NCBI GenBank assembly: GCA_027422505.1 | Contig: JAPQWV010000418.1 | Coordinates: forward strand, 186,001-250,000 | DNA length: 64,000 nucleotides | Source: Craterostigma plantagineum | Lineage: Eukaryota > Streptophyta > Magnoliopsida > Lamiales > Linderniaceae | Direction of reading: 5' to 3' | Shown here: piece by piece, positions 20,870-32,557 of the stretch | Numbering within the stretch: position 1 is the first letter of the stretch | How the letters are laid out: every line of letters begins with the position of its first letter | Notes under the pieces: generated by a model | The model's input: the letters and a program-made list of their open reading frames with translations, nothing else | Told to the model about the DNA's origin: nothing | Databases searched by the model: none | Translations under genes and position numbers: made by a program

Positions 20870-21600
20870 CATGATTCGCGAAGTGCTCTCTAATTCGCCA
20901 ACTTATTTTAGATTCGTCAAGTTCGACCTTGCATGCTCCTTGAACTAATGTAGTTCGCCGAGTTGACACAATTCATGAAAACCTTGCACACCTCACGAAC
21001 TCTTCCTCAACTCGCCAACCTAGCTAGATTTGTGAAAGGTACTTTCTATCTCACGGTTTGCGGAGTAGCTCTTCACTATTGATTCGCCAAGTTCACTCTG
21101 CATGCTTGGTTCGCGAACTCCTTAGGCCTATCAAAGGATTGGCGACCTCTCATAGCATCCATCGCGACTTGCATGGACCCGCCAAGTTATGGTTCACGAA
21201 CTAGGGATCGCCAAGTGCTCTTCACGTGTGTTTGTGACTTAGGGAGTTCGCCAACCTCGAATAAGTAAATTCCAATTCTCTATTGGTTCGCAACTTGTAT
21301 GGCCCATGATCCTTCTCATACTCACTTCGCAAAGTACATGGGTTTGCCAAGTGGGATTCATGAAGCTTAGTTCGTGACTTGTTCGACTTTGTGATGCCTC
21401 TATCACCGCCGAGTTCGCGAACTTCCTAGGGCCTTTAAAGCTCGCGCATCCTTTCTCAATTCGTGAAGTTTCTATTCAAATTTGCGAACCTCATCTTGCC
21501 AAGGGTTCGTGAACTAGAGTTCGCGAAGTTTACACTTCACGACCTCAATTACCCAAAAACACTTTTCTGACCCGCGAAGTACTAGATTTTCGATCAAAAG
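20870..21600. repeat. TTCGCGAA word array in the minus LTR
   Basis: Words such as ATTCGCGAAGTG, GTTCGCGAACTCC, TTCGCCAAGT and CCCGCGAAGTAC recur roughly every 25 to 40 bases in both orientations. It occupies the LTR position that holds ATGTCGA words in other families. Confidence 0.8.
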
Positions 21601-21872
21601 ACACCTTCTCAGAACAATTTGAATGTCTTATGAACCTCAAAAACCCTAAAATCTTAACCAACATGAAACACGGTTTTGTGCAAAATTCTAGTGTGCTAAC
21701 TTCCTAATCATGCTAAATCTGGAATTTAGTTCTTAGAACCTAAATCACAAGCTAACAAATGTAAAAATGCAGCAAAATTTCATACCTTCTTGAAGTTAGC
21801 ATTCGATCTCCCTCCATTCTCTCTAGCCTCGTGAGTTTAGTGAAAATATCTTAGATAACATTTATGTTATTG

Positions 21873-22475
21873 TTAAAGGTATGGTTGAGTGCAAAGAAGA
21901 AGTTCCAAGCTTAAGCAGACGAACTTCTCATCCAATGACGCATATAGAGTGAATGATGTGAACTCTCGTAGGCAATACGACTCATCCAATGACGCATATA
22001 GCACCTTAAGCTCATATTCCTCCTTGAAATACCCAGTCCAGATCCATTCTAGAATGCATCTTATGCGACTGGTTAGGGAGAAAATCTTTAGTTCTTCTAA
22101 ACCTAGGCATACATTCACCAGAGCGCTGAATTGTAATTTCCCTCTAAGGTTCACCAAACCAGTATTCCTAAATCACAAATCAAATTGAATAGGTCTTTAA
22201 AGGATGATTTAGGATCAATATCTGAACCAAATGTGCTTAACTTGTTTTCTGCTAACAAGGGAGGACCCATCCAAAAATGGGTACCAAAGTCCCGATAAAG
22301 TTTTTGCAGATTCCCAGCATGGGTAGGTTCTAAGAGAGCTGCTCCACACTCACGACTGGTATGCGACGAGGGCAGCCAAACATCCCAGAGTGTATGGTAT
22401 CTTGGGTTGCTCCAGATACACGGCTGGTAAGCGATGCGAGCAACTACGTAGGTAAATTCTATTTGCATCCAGTAG
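21873..22475 (+). pseudogene. Copia gag C-terminus and protease remnant (SIRE-like)
   Basis: On plus, GGPIQKWVPKS near 22260 resembles the gag-protease linker of SIRE/Maximus copia elements, and near 22412-22445 the reading WYL...CSRYTAGK resembles the copia protease active-site region. The aspartate-bearing codons are missing. Frames are broken many times and no integrase or RT follows, so the element has a large internal deletion. Confidence 0.5.
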
Positions 22476-24470
22476 TAATATTGGCATGCATCTTGAGCTG
22501 AAAAGACAATATACCTCCTTTGAACCATATGGTACATTATAAAAATGCATGTTTTGAATGAACTTTCAATTTTAAATCTTAGCATGCATATGAGCTTAAT
22601 GGCATACATACCCTAACATAGGTACATTTTAACTATGCATATATCTAAAGAACTTTAGAGCCTAAATGCATATGCATATAAGCTGAATCGTCAAAAATAC
22701 CTATTTTTCAGAAGTGTTAAAAAGCGGAAGACGTATATTCTAATATGCATTTTAAAGAACAATAGTTCTTTTGTTTGCATCTGCTCTGTAAAGAGAAATT
22801 CGTTCACGCTCACTTAATTGAGAGAAAGCTTACACTTTTAAACGTGCATATATTGAGCGGGAGTATCACTCCATATTTACCAGGAGGGCGTACATTTTTA
22901 GGGGGAGTACATTTTAAGGTGCATGGCTCAAGTGTGAAAAGTTTTACTTTCACCCATACACATATATGTATAGTATATTTTAAGGTGCATGGTTCGAGGG
23001 GGAGAAGTTTTACTTTCACCCATATACATATATGTATACAAATATATATCTATATTTATCTCTATACGTATTACTATTACGATAATACATACTTATATAT
23101 AGTAAAAATAAGGGAGGGAAAAGAAAGAACAACCTTCAAAAGAGCTTCCACCTCCCAAGACGGACTCCTACCAAGAAAACTCAATCATCGAGAGTTCAAG
23201 AATTCCAAAGGTCGTGACATCCATACACAAACATGAAGATGATCTCAAGATACCTGCTCCGACATGCTAATCAAGCTGCACTCATCAAATTGACGGACGC
23301 ATGGATGCTAGGCTCCCATGATTCAGTAAGAACCAACTGAATCTAACCTCGGGATAGCAACCCGTGTTAGTGGCCCTCGCCAATTAAGACAATTTTGACA
23401 AGACACAGAGCTGATGATACACAAACCCATGCCTCACAGAACATTCAGGCCGTCCCATATTGGTGCAGGAGCTGATTTTTTTCAACTCACGGGTAGAAGT
23501 CGCCTCATGTGGCCCAACGGCGCATGCACAACCGAGCCTTACCCACTCATCGTCTCCCAATAGATCGATGTTTCATAATATAACGGGAAGCCACGTAATC
23601 TATCACCACTTCACTTGGAAGCGGGAGATATAGAACTAAGGGTAGTCAGTCCCATACCACTGAACTTTCTTGAACACATCGAGTCTAGGTGTCCTCACTA
23701 CCTAAAAGTTTTATATTTTTTTGGACACATACACTTTTTCTCATATGGACTTTGTGACCACATCAGAACTTTCGTAGATATGTCATTCTAAGACATGCTT
23801 CGATGATCGGAAGGAAGTCCTACCGTTGCAATATCAAAACAACAACGGTTTCAGGACATCGCCTATGAGCTACGCTCCTAGAGTGATGTTAACGGGATGC
23901 CTTGTGGCCCCGGTTTATAAAGCCCTATCCTCACAGGCCACGTCTCAGGGATTATCTCTAAAGTCGTGTCGACGGATTGCCTTTGTGGCTCCGTCAGGTT
24001 ACTACCCAACCTGAGCACCCATAATTTCTGCCGCGTGTACCACTCTGAAGACGGGCTCTCATGCAGTTGATGAAAAAAATCTGATGGAGCCCATGCACAT
24101 TTTTTGTAAACGTACCCCACACCCTTCTTCTGAAGCCAAACAAGTTTCCTCGAGGTAGAACCAGACAACTTTCTTCGAAGAAGACCAATCTGGCCCTGAG
24201 AAGAAGAGTTCCCCGTGAGTACCAATCAACTTCACTTCTTGTCCTGATGACGTGATCTACTTGCCAAAGACAATGCTCCATTCTAATCCCGTATGACGAT
24301 CTCCCCAACTCGATCATCATGACGGGGAGTAACACAAAGGCAAAATGGGAGCAACACTACGACGAAAGTGCAAGATAGGTCATAAAAATGCTAAATCTCA
24401 AGCGCCGTCAGATAATCAAGCAAACACCACAGACTTCAAAGATCAAAGTTGACGCCTCGTGTACAGTTCT
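22476..24470. other. Unassigned retrotransposon-derived non-coding sequence
   Basis: No gene recognised. About 22800-23100 has TTTTTAGGGGGAG-type purine runs and a 66-bp tandem duplication (22911 and 22977, ATTTTAAGGTGCATGG) ending in TA-rich sequence, like the 3' spacer of SIRE copia elements. About 23880-24000 contains two related segments (GGATGCCTTGTGGCCCCGG and GGATTGCCTTTGTGGCTCCG). Open frames of 110-115 residues on minus near 24000-24300 show no family motif. Confidence 0.4.
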
Positions 24471-24695
24471 CCCAATTTAAAGAGAACTTCCCAATCCCAA
24501 CACAAGGTTGAACAAATGTAGGGGAAGTCGCGACTATTGGAGGGAGAGCTGGAACACAAGAAGAGAAGATCCGCCTCCGTTACGCCACCCCAAATTTAAA
24601 GAGAACTCCTCAATCCCAACTCAAGGTTGACCAAATGTAGGGGGAGTTGTAACTATTGTAGGAGAGATCGAATACAAAGAGACGATCCGGCAAGT
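24471..24695. repeat. 119-bp tandem duplication carrying a polypurine tract
   Basis: Two diverged copies with an offset of 119 bp: each has AATTTAAAGAGAACT, CAATCCCAAC, CAAGGTTGA and AAATGTAGGGG(G/A)A. The purine run in each could be a plus-strand primer for the LTR-like sequence that follows. Confidence 0.7.
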
Positions 24696-24990
24696 AGCTT
24701 GAAGAAGAGATGTTCAGAACACGGCGAGCTTGGATCTTATTCTTGTAATGGGCTTACATGGGTCCAAGTATTATATACCAACTTGTGGAATGTACTAAAA
24801 CCCTAACACATAGTTAGGTGTGTATTCTGTGTTAAAATTATAGGTAGAGATAAGCTCCCAACCTTCAACGAACACACACACCCACGTGAGAAAATTTCCC
24901 ATCATTAATCGTGATTAAATCGTCCTTTAGTAGATGGTTTGGATAGAAGAGGGACTAACAAAATCTTTTATCGATGAGAATTAACAATCT
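24646..24990 (+). repeat. LTR-like segment (copia), boundaries uncertain
   Basis: After the second purine run comes TTGTAACTATTGTAGG, then a promoter-like AT-rich stretch with TAATGGGCTTACATGGGTCC, ending perhaps at GGGACTAACA (24959). It could be the 3' LTR of the SIRE-like remnant. No second copy is present to confirm it. Confidence 0.35.
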
Positions 24991-25778
24991 TGTCTGCAAG
25001 AATTTTATTTTCTCTCAAAAAAGTTTTCGGTCAGACTGTTTGACTTAGAGATTAAATTACTTTCGCTCGAAAAACTTGTTCGATCAACCAATTAATTTTG
25101 ACTCAGCAAGAAACACTATGTTTGCACCATTCCTCCACAGCCAAAACTAATCCACGCATCGAAAAACTTTTTCGACCGCCAGATTTTGATCTTTTTTAAG
25201 AAAAAAATTCGATTGACTGAAGGTATATAGGCTGGACTACCTTACGTGGCATTTAATATTCCAAGTTGTTTACGATCTGGGTACTTGTTCGATACGGTGT
25301 AACAACGCCACGTGCCTCCTTCTTTCAAAAAAAATATTTGTTCAATCGAAATGCTAGCGAGAAACTTTAATTTGAAAATCGAACACTCGAAAAACTTAGT
25401 CAATTTTTCGAGTCAACAATTTGGAAAAAGTCTGGTAAAGAAAATTTTTTGAGGACAAAAATATGCTCGACTGCAAAATTTTTACGGAAAATGATTTTCG
25501 ATTGAGTTCACTGTTTAAACAGTTTCTCTTTGCAAAATTACATTCTTGTTGAGAAATATATTTCGCTCGAGACATTTTTCGCTAACGTACTTTAGCGCGA
25601 AAATAGCAACTACATGATTTAGAAGAAATTATTTTCGATCAAACTTTAAAGATTGAATTGAAAATAATTCTCGATCATTTTCGAATCATAGATTACTAAC
25701 AAATTTGTCACTTGTGAAACACATAATCATCTTATCACCAAAACAATCAACGAGGATCCCCAATCAACTCAAGACAAA
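24991..25778 (+). repeat. Copia 5' leader with TCGATCGAAAA-type words
   Basis: No coding sequence. Words such as TTTTCGATCGAAAA, CTCGAAAAACTT, TTTTCGACCG and TTCTCGATCATTTTCG recur. It matches the leader of the copia at 57743 (about 58560-59170) and precedes a homologous gag. The 5' LTR and first half of the leader are missing. Confidence 0.65.
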
Positions 25779-28262
25779 ATGGATACTTATACACTTGGAA
25801 ATGACAACCTTCCACCAATTTTGATATGTGGAGAATACACAGTCTATGCAACCGTTTCTTAAAATTTCCTAGAACTCAAAGAGCATGCCGAGTACTCAAT
25901 TTTGGCTGAACTAGCAGTCAATACAATGAACAATCCGCCTCTACCTGCGGTACAAAGAAGGCTTAAAACTCCTAGTGAGTATAACGATGCAGAGAGGCTG
26001 CGTGTGAAGGCTAATCTCCGCTCATGCAAGGCATCCCAGGCGACATATATAGATAGATCGAAAGTATTCCTACGGCAAAGGTTATGTGGGATGAACTCTA
26101 TCGCATGATGCAGCGTACCGAAGTCAGAGTCAAAGCCAAAAAGGCCAAACAACCTACGACTCTTTCAAGGCCTAACCAGAAGAGAGCCCAGAAGATCTTT
26201 ATCAAATATCTAAACACTTCTCAACGAGATGAGTAAGATAGAAATCAAAAAGACGAACATGGAGACCAACATTCGATTTCTATCTTCTCTGCCCTCGGAA
26301 TGGACGAGATATCCACTCAAATTCGACAGAACAAAGACTTGGAGGAGTTGGATATTCACGCTATCTTCGGCAATCTCGCACAACACGAGGGAGAAATCAG
26401 CGAGATTCAGAAGGAGCAAAAAGGCAGACAGAGTGAAAACTCAGTTGCCTTAGTCTCAAAGAAGAGAAGCTCTAGATCTTTCAAAGACAAGACCATTAGG
26501 CCTCCGCCCCATCAGAGTCGGAAGCTGAATCGAACTCTGATGTCGAGCCAATTTTCGAGCCCTAGGAAAGAAACTGGCTATAATTGAAAAGATGATGAGC
26601 AAACAGTACTTCAAAAAGAAGTCCTCATCGTCGGCTAACAAACTTCGGACCACTAGCTTAAAGAACAAGGAAAGAGCACTGGAGACCTCCAAAGTCAAGA
26701 ACGCTAAAGAGTCAAACAAGTGCTTTAACTGGGGCAAATTCGACCACTTCGCCCATGAATGCACTCTACCAAAGAAGAGAGATGCCAATTACTACTCCAA
26801 GACCATTGGCTCGAGGATACGTTGAGTTCAGAAAGCAGAAGGAAGCTGGAGTAGCTCTCATGGCGGAGCAAGACCATTGGCTCGAGGATACGTTGAGTTC
26901 AGAAGAGGAGATGCTAGCCCTCATGGCCTGCCTAGACGAAGGTTCCGATGTTGAACCCTCTAACCGGACGAATAATGACCAAGCATCCACGTCATCTCAG
27001 GAGGTAATTCCTTAAATTTCACATTATTGACCATGTTAGAATCGTATGAAGTAGACTACGCTAACATGAAGCATGAGCAGAAAGCACAAAGGAATTAGAA
27101 GAGAGACTAGCTATAAGTGAGCGTAACTATCAATTATGAAAAGCGTGAATTCTGAGAATCCTTCTGAACATTATATTGCTCCTACGATTAGGAAAATTTT
27201 ATTGAGGAAATGCGTTCATCCTTTGACATTGAAAAGAAGATCGAAGCTGAAAAGAAAAAGTTCCTAAAGGAAAGGAAAATTTGAAAGCTTCCTCCAAAGC
27301 TCAAACTGTTTCTCACGCATCTCCGTCAAAGGAAACTATCATTATGAAAAGCGTGAAGAAAGAAAACTCGACTTCCACTGATTCCAAACCCTAATATCAA
27401 TGTATTGAAAAATGTTACCTCTAACCCTGTTTCTACTACGTCTACAGGGAGCGTAGTAAAGGAGTTAGAGAAATCAAAGGCGAGAGTCTCTAGAGTAGAA
27501 ATAGAGAAGGAGCTCTTAGATGTTAATGTTCCAAATTTATTCACTCATTCTGTAATAAAAGACACTCGTAGAAATAAAAGAGCTATTTCCTCACTGAAAA
27601 TCATTGTTTCTACATGTTCCCTTCAGACAAATGTGACTAGGATGATTTGTAGGAAACAAGATCCAACCATAAAGAAAGCTTATGGTGCTATACATTCGTG
27701 TTCTCACCTAAGGTATCCAGTCACGATCCTATCCCCCAACACCTTAGGAGACTACCTAGCGAAAAGATCTTTTCCACAATCAAGCTTACAAAGCATTTGC
27801 CCGCGCTGAAATTCAACTTCCCTTTAATGTTCAACCCACATGGGTTCCTAAATCTCCGCCTAAGAAGAAAAAAGTCCAAAAGGCCAAGTCTCCTAAAGAG
27901 GCAAAACCCAATGCAACTTCTTCGAAGATGGCTTGGGTATCTAAAACTCCTCTGACTAACACTTTAGGACCAAATCTGAACCACATAGTATATATGCTAA
28001 TCTGAAAGGACCACTAATCTTTTTTTGCAGATCCATCATGTGTGGTACCTTGACTCCAGTTGCTCCACACATGACTGGGAATAAAGAGCGCTGAGCAACT
28101 ACCAAGACCATTTCCATGGGCAAGTCAGATTCTACAAAAAATGATTCGGCTCCGATCTTGGGATTTAGAGACATCATTTCGGAGAATCGGACGATCAAGA
28201 ATGTCTCGTTTGTCAAAGGCCTCCGTCATAACTTGTTCAGCATAGGCCAATTCTGCAACAAA
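25779..28262 (+). pseudogene. Decayed Ty1/copia gag-protease, same family as the 57743 element
   Basis: Starts MDTYTLGNDNLPPIL, parallel to MDAYSLGNDNRPPIL at 59174. Later pieces match TNMETNIRFLSSLPS, a knuckle whose second cysteine is changed (CFNWGKFDHFAHEC, near 26720), MAEQDHWLED, and the protease and after-protease region near 28040-28260 (HVWYLDS, then VKGLRHNLFSIGQF). The frame is broken at least ten times. About 850 bases between knuckle and protease, including Lys/Glu-rich and KSPKKK-like segments, are absent from the 57743 copy. The element stops at 28262 against an LTR fragment. Confidence 0.8.
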
Positions 28263-28765
28263 AGTCGCGGAGGACCCGATTTATCAAAATCTTTCTAAAG
28301 GAAATAATATACATATATAATTTAAAGTCGGGTTTACAAAACACGTCACTATATAACAGGGGCGGAGCCCCAAAAAATCTAAACCCGACTATCGTACGCC
28401 TCTTTATAGGTCGCGTTCCATGTATCGCGCCACCCTCAAATGCCCGTGAGTCACCGCCGCCATCCAGCCTACAGCTCACCCTGACACTCACCAGTGTAGG
28501 GGTCGGTATTACATACAATAAAATCTTGAGCAAAATTGCCCAGTAACTAGTAGTACAAAACATGCAATGCGTGCGTGCACTCAAGCAAATCACAATTCCA
28601 CACAACATGATACAATTCACGCTGTTACATCTCCACACATAACAGGGCCCACGGCTAGACTGGGTACCCACGCGCTCAATGGCGAAGTACGCCATAATCA
28701 TGCGGTAGCCCACTCCTGGCCGCGCCAGGTCGCTCTTCCGCACTCAATCTCAACCCGACGGTTTT
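28263..28765 (-). repeat. Chromovirus LTR fragment, minus orientation
   Basis: Starts near TCGCGGAGGACCCG. Shared landmarks with the LTR at 48266 appear in order: ACAGGGGCGGAGCCCC, a GGTCGCGTTCCATGTA segment, CGGTATTACATACA (equivalent of TACCTACAACACG), TTGAGCAAAATTGCCCAGTAA, and ATAACAGGGCCCACGGCTAG. It is cut near 28765 by a GC-rich inverted repeat. Confidence 0.65.
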
Positions 28766-29281
28766 CACCCGTTCGCCGTCGCGGCGATATCTCGGCCGTA
28801 TCGGCCGCGACGGAGCGGGATCGGAGGTCGCCGCACCCCAGATACAGGTAGGCTCGGTTACGACTTGTACCGGCCGAAAAATCGGGCGTAACGGCGAGAT
28901 TCTCGGCCGAGGGGAGACGTAGCGGCCGATATATCTCGCTTAACGGCCGATATATCCTCAAGAACGACCAAATTTTTCAGTTCTGTGTGTTGGACTGTGA
29001 GGAAGACGACGATAGTGGAATAATTAAAAAAGAAATCCTAATTAGAGTTAAAAACATCATTGGGCTTTTTGGGCCTAGTTAATAATATAAAAAATTAAGA
29101 TAAACTCCAATCTTGATTAGCTTTATATATAATTAATTTATTTGAAATAAAAAATTGGTTTTACTTTTTCTTTTAAGGAAAATCAACCTTTTTTAATTCT
29201 TATATCTTTCAAATACAATATATTTTTAACAAAATCATATATTTTTAATTCCGCATCGTCGCCGCATCCGCGACGGCGAAC
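28766..29281. mobile_element. Possible MITE with 14-bp inverted ends
   Basis: GTTCGCCGTCGCGG at about 28768-28781 is exactly inverted at about 29262-29275 (CCGCGACGGCGAAC). The ends are GC-rich while the middle (28990-29255) is AT-rich. No duplication of flanking bases could be found, so class is unknown. Confidence 0.35.
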
Positions 29282-30061
29282 CAATGATGAGATTATAAAT
29301 TATCAGAGAGAGAACTCACTTTGGGGGGGGGGGGTGTTCCCGAACCAGCGGTACTTAAGTATCGAAGTACAAAACGTGAGAGTACAACGTAATACATCAT
29401 TTCCAAAAATGATTGGTTGCAGTTCATCGTCTTTTATTCATGAAGGTCATGAAATTCAAAGTAAGTCAAGACATAGGGGAAGAATGAAGTGGCAAATCCT
29501 GACAGAACCTACCAATGAGACAATCGTCTTTTTGATGATTTCCTCCAAAAATACAAAATAAGGTACGCACAAAGTAGCAATCATTCCCAATTTAATATAC
29601 TTTTCTTTTATTAGGACGCAGCAACGAATACAGTAATGTCAGCAGCATAGATTGAGCGAGGTTTCAAGGAAGATTAGACACACGAAGAGTAATCAAGACC
29701 ATATTCATGAAAAATCACTACAGTTGATTCAAGAGCTGACAATATTAGTTGTGTATGAAGCAATGCCAAACCACACGAATCAATTTTTCATTAATTTTAT
29801 ATTACAAAAATCCTCTGTCAAGCAGCTAAAATCAGCTAAAAAGCCACATCACGTTTTTTACTCAAATCGTCAACGAAGAGCATAAATCCCCAAAAATACA
29901 TACGAGCAAATCCCAAGTCAATGAAAAACTACTTCAAACAGGGGTTACCCTATAAATATTATAAACAAGTGTGTCCGATTTACTGTCTGTCGACTTCCAG
30001 TTGTGCCTTCACGTCGGAAAGGCCTCCGCGGCCTCTTTTGGGCGAAGGCATCGTTTGCGTG
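29282..30061. other. Unassigned AT-rich sequence
   Basis: Nothing recognised. It includes a 13-base G run near 29323-29335 and short open frames with no family motif. The last 60 bases are GC-rich (GGCCTCCGCGGCCTC) and flank the copia LTR. Confidence 0.4.
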
Positions 30062-30412
30062 TGTTAGGTCCTACGATTAACAACTCAATGATCCTAGGCA
30101 TGAATTCTAAGTAATTCGATGATAATGGTCGACATTGAAATTCGATCGAAAAACTCAAATGAAGAACAAGAGAGAGAATTCGAGTACAGTGAGAAAGTTA
30201 CTATTGTTTTCTCTCTCTAGAAATTTAATTGCAAGCCTTTCGGATCAATTTCCAAAACTTTCTGTATTGATTGCGATTGATTACAAAGTATTTATACCAA
30301 ACACACTTGGTATAAATATCTAACTAGTCCTAAATTAATGAAGAATATAAGAAAGTCCCAAAATACAAGGACAACTAATGAAATCAAGCACAATTAAAAT
30401 TGATATTCTACA
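30062..30412 (-). repeat. 3' LTR of a minus-strand copia element
   Basis: 351 bp, reading TGTTAGGTCC...ATATTCTACA on plus. In LTR sense it shares TTGTGCTTGATTTCATTAG, TTGTCCTTGTA and TTATACCAAGTGTGTTTGG with the 5' LTR at 57743-58085, so it is the same family. A polypurine tract (reverse of ATCTCCCCCTTT) lies at 30413-30424. Confidence 0.88.
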
Positions 30413-30424
30413 ATCTCCCCCTTT

Positions 30425-31033
30425 GTGCTTGATTGCGTCTCCGCGCTGTTTGTCCTCGTCGGGCATAGTATGATCTGCGCAAGTCAGCGCATACTCGAAG
30501 TTCCTGAGCGTTTCCCTCAGCTTCAGGCACTCCTCGATGTCGTCTAACAACTCCATCTGGAGCGGCTGTTCTCTCACGAACCTGTGGATCCTCAGCATTG
30601 TATCTCTATTGATTTCTTCCAACTCTGCTCGATATTCCTCCTGATGACCTTGAGCATCCCATCGCAAAACTTATGAATCTCAGTCTTCAGCATCAACCTA
30701 TTCTTCTTAGCTATTGGATTGTGGTAGGTGATGCCTAGGTCTGAGCTGATGTGCACATGATTGCTTGGAAGCCCTTCGATCTCAGGTCCTTTGTTGAGCG
30801 GTTCGGCCATGTTGACCTTCTTCATGTTGCTCTCCAGAGCCATCTGAAGCTCATGCGCTGCAAAGTATTTGACTTGGCGCATCATGAACCGGTAGAGCCC
30901 TTCGGGGCCTTCTTTCTTGACGAAGCCTTGAGGACCTTTGTACTTCTCCAGTACAGCTGATAGAGGTTGTATACCTCGTCGGCAGAGAGATACGGAAGGT
31001 CGCTCTCTCTTAGTTCCTCTCGGGTTCTGTCCA
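30425..31033 (-). pseudogene. Extra ORF of the copia family (second copy, minus)
   Basis: From right to left: REELRESDLPYLSADE, EKYKGPQGFVKKEG, LYRFMMRQVKYFAAHELQ, MALESNMKKVNMAEPL, HISSDLGITYHNPI, EIHKFCDGMLKVI. After a one-base shift near 30655 come EEYRAELEEINRDTM and LRIHRFVREQPLQMELLDDIE. It is homologous to the plus copy (14715-18955): LESNMKKV and EIHK(F/L)CDG align. It ends beside the polypurine tract and an LTR of the 57743 family, tying the extra ORF to a copia with known pol. Upstream codons are lost near 31040. No enzyme motif is visible; a coiled-coil, structural or Env-like role would be guesswork. Confidence 0.75.
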
Positions 31034-32557
31034 CTTGCTCAATAATGGATCGGGCCCATTACTATTTGCGCTCGAGAATATTGATTCGAAATTTCACTTC
31101 AATTCAATTTCACGATCGCAAATTATCGCGGCCAATCAAAATCGTTCCAACCCTGTTTACGATCGAGAAACATATGATTGCCAATTAATTCTTATATCCA
31201 TTTTCTCGATTGTAAGTACTTCTAAAATTTTCAGATTGATCCCTATTTCAAATAAAATCACATTGTAATGCTCCCCCTCAGAATTAAAATAAATGCAATT
31301 AACTCCCTGGATTTTCTGTGTAGTAACGTCTAGCTCCCCTGGCAGAAAAACAATCTGTACCACTTAGAGAAAAAAACATTAGAAATAATAGAGTTAATCA
31401 ACAATTATTTTTGGCATGTTTTCCTTTGAAATATTTGGTCTGTGACAATAGCTCCTTGTCTTGTAGAGTCGACGTCTCACTCCTTTATTTCGTTTGAAGA
31501 AATCTGAAATACTTAGAGAAAAAACGTCAAAAATATTTGGAGCTAATGCACGATTTTATATTTACTCCCCCTCAAATAATGCACAAGAATTGACTTAACA
31601 AACATATGAAATCAATTCAAGTAACAAGCAAAAAAATACGCAATTTACCTACTAAGCACATATACATGGTCCCCAAAAACATGTATTGAAGATATTGCGT
31701 GAGGGTAAGAGCAATAAAAATTTATCGCATTTTAAACAATTTAGTACCAATTCAATCTAAAATTGCATTTAGAATGTGCGAAAAACTAAAGAAATTCGCA
31801 TTTATTCAATTCAACGCATATGAAACATAACATTTCATGTCAAAATGTGCAAAATATTTATCTATATATGAACATTAGTTTTATTATATTTACAGGGTCA
31901 GATTATTTTGCTTTGATCAATCGTCACACCTAAAATTTTACGAGACTTTTGAAAGAAGAAAATGCCGTCAAGTCATGTCGTCAAACTATAGTCCTAAGTT
32001 CATAGACTGGTCAATTTCGACAACTCTCACTAGGTTCACTCTTGCACTCAATTATTTCTAACTTGGGATTTTATATTTATCACTCAAGTCAACACAAGCA
32101 ATTTTAAGTCAATTTACCTGTGATCGAGGCATTATTTAATCATTTCACCTAAGCGAGAGACCGTCGATTGGAATCAAAGGGTTGTAAGGGTTATAGTTTG
32201 GCTAGGACTTAGAAGGGAAGGAATTTAGAGGAAAGTGAGCTTATCTCTTCGTCATGTTCCATTTCTACGTCCGTCTCCCCCTTTTTTTTCGGCGTCTTTC
32301 TTCTTTTTTTTTTTCAATCTTTTCTCCCTCTTCTTTTAAGAACTATCCCTTTTTATGCTATGCTCAAGCTGAAGCTCCGCTTCTCCACGAGGCTATAGGA
32401 GATTATCGTAGTCTTGTTGGTTCTCGGGCCGATACCGTGCTCCGCTTCTCTTAATCCCTAGAGAGGTTTCAGAGATTATCTTTTTGGAAAAGTTCACGGT
32501 TATGGGATTCGTACCCAAGGCTGCGCTCCTCTTCTCGTTTTCCGATATAAGACCGGA
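31034..32557. other. Non-coding retrotransposon sequence
   Basis: No coding family recognised. From 31043 to about 31200 words such as CGATCGCAAATTATCG and ACGATCGAGAAA recall the copia leaders. Two reversed purine runs (GCTCCCCCTCAG near 31270, ACTCCCCCTCAA near 31567) look like copia spacer. From about 31920 the text resembles the 3' spacer of Athila elements on minus (GGGTTGTAAGGGTTATAGTTTGG, compare 34343). Confidence 0.45.

Larger units (their letters stand above)
19434..21850 (-). repeat. Chromovirus LTR, minus orientation, right end lost
   Basis: Starts TGTAGCGACCC on plus (LTR 3' end). Conserved blocks appear reversed: GATCACGTACCATGTTCGTG and GAGCGATAAGCTCAGTAAG near 19720-19785, and CCACTTACCTGTCATCC near 20605. 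A minisatellite (19960-20150) and a TTCGCGAA array (20870-21600) fill the two slots. The expected U3 end (TATTACA) is not found before unrelated copia sequence near 21870. The 101- to 107-residue open frames here are not genes. Confidence 0.7.

Noticed and set aside
22775..23236. 153-codon plus frame
   Set aside because: Covers a 66-bp duplication and a TA-rich stretch in a copia spacer; low-complexity Tyr/Ile run, no family motif.
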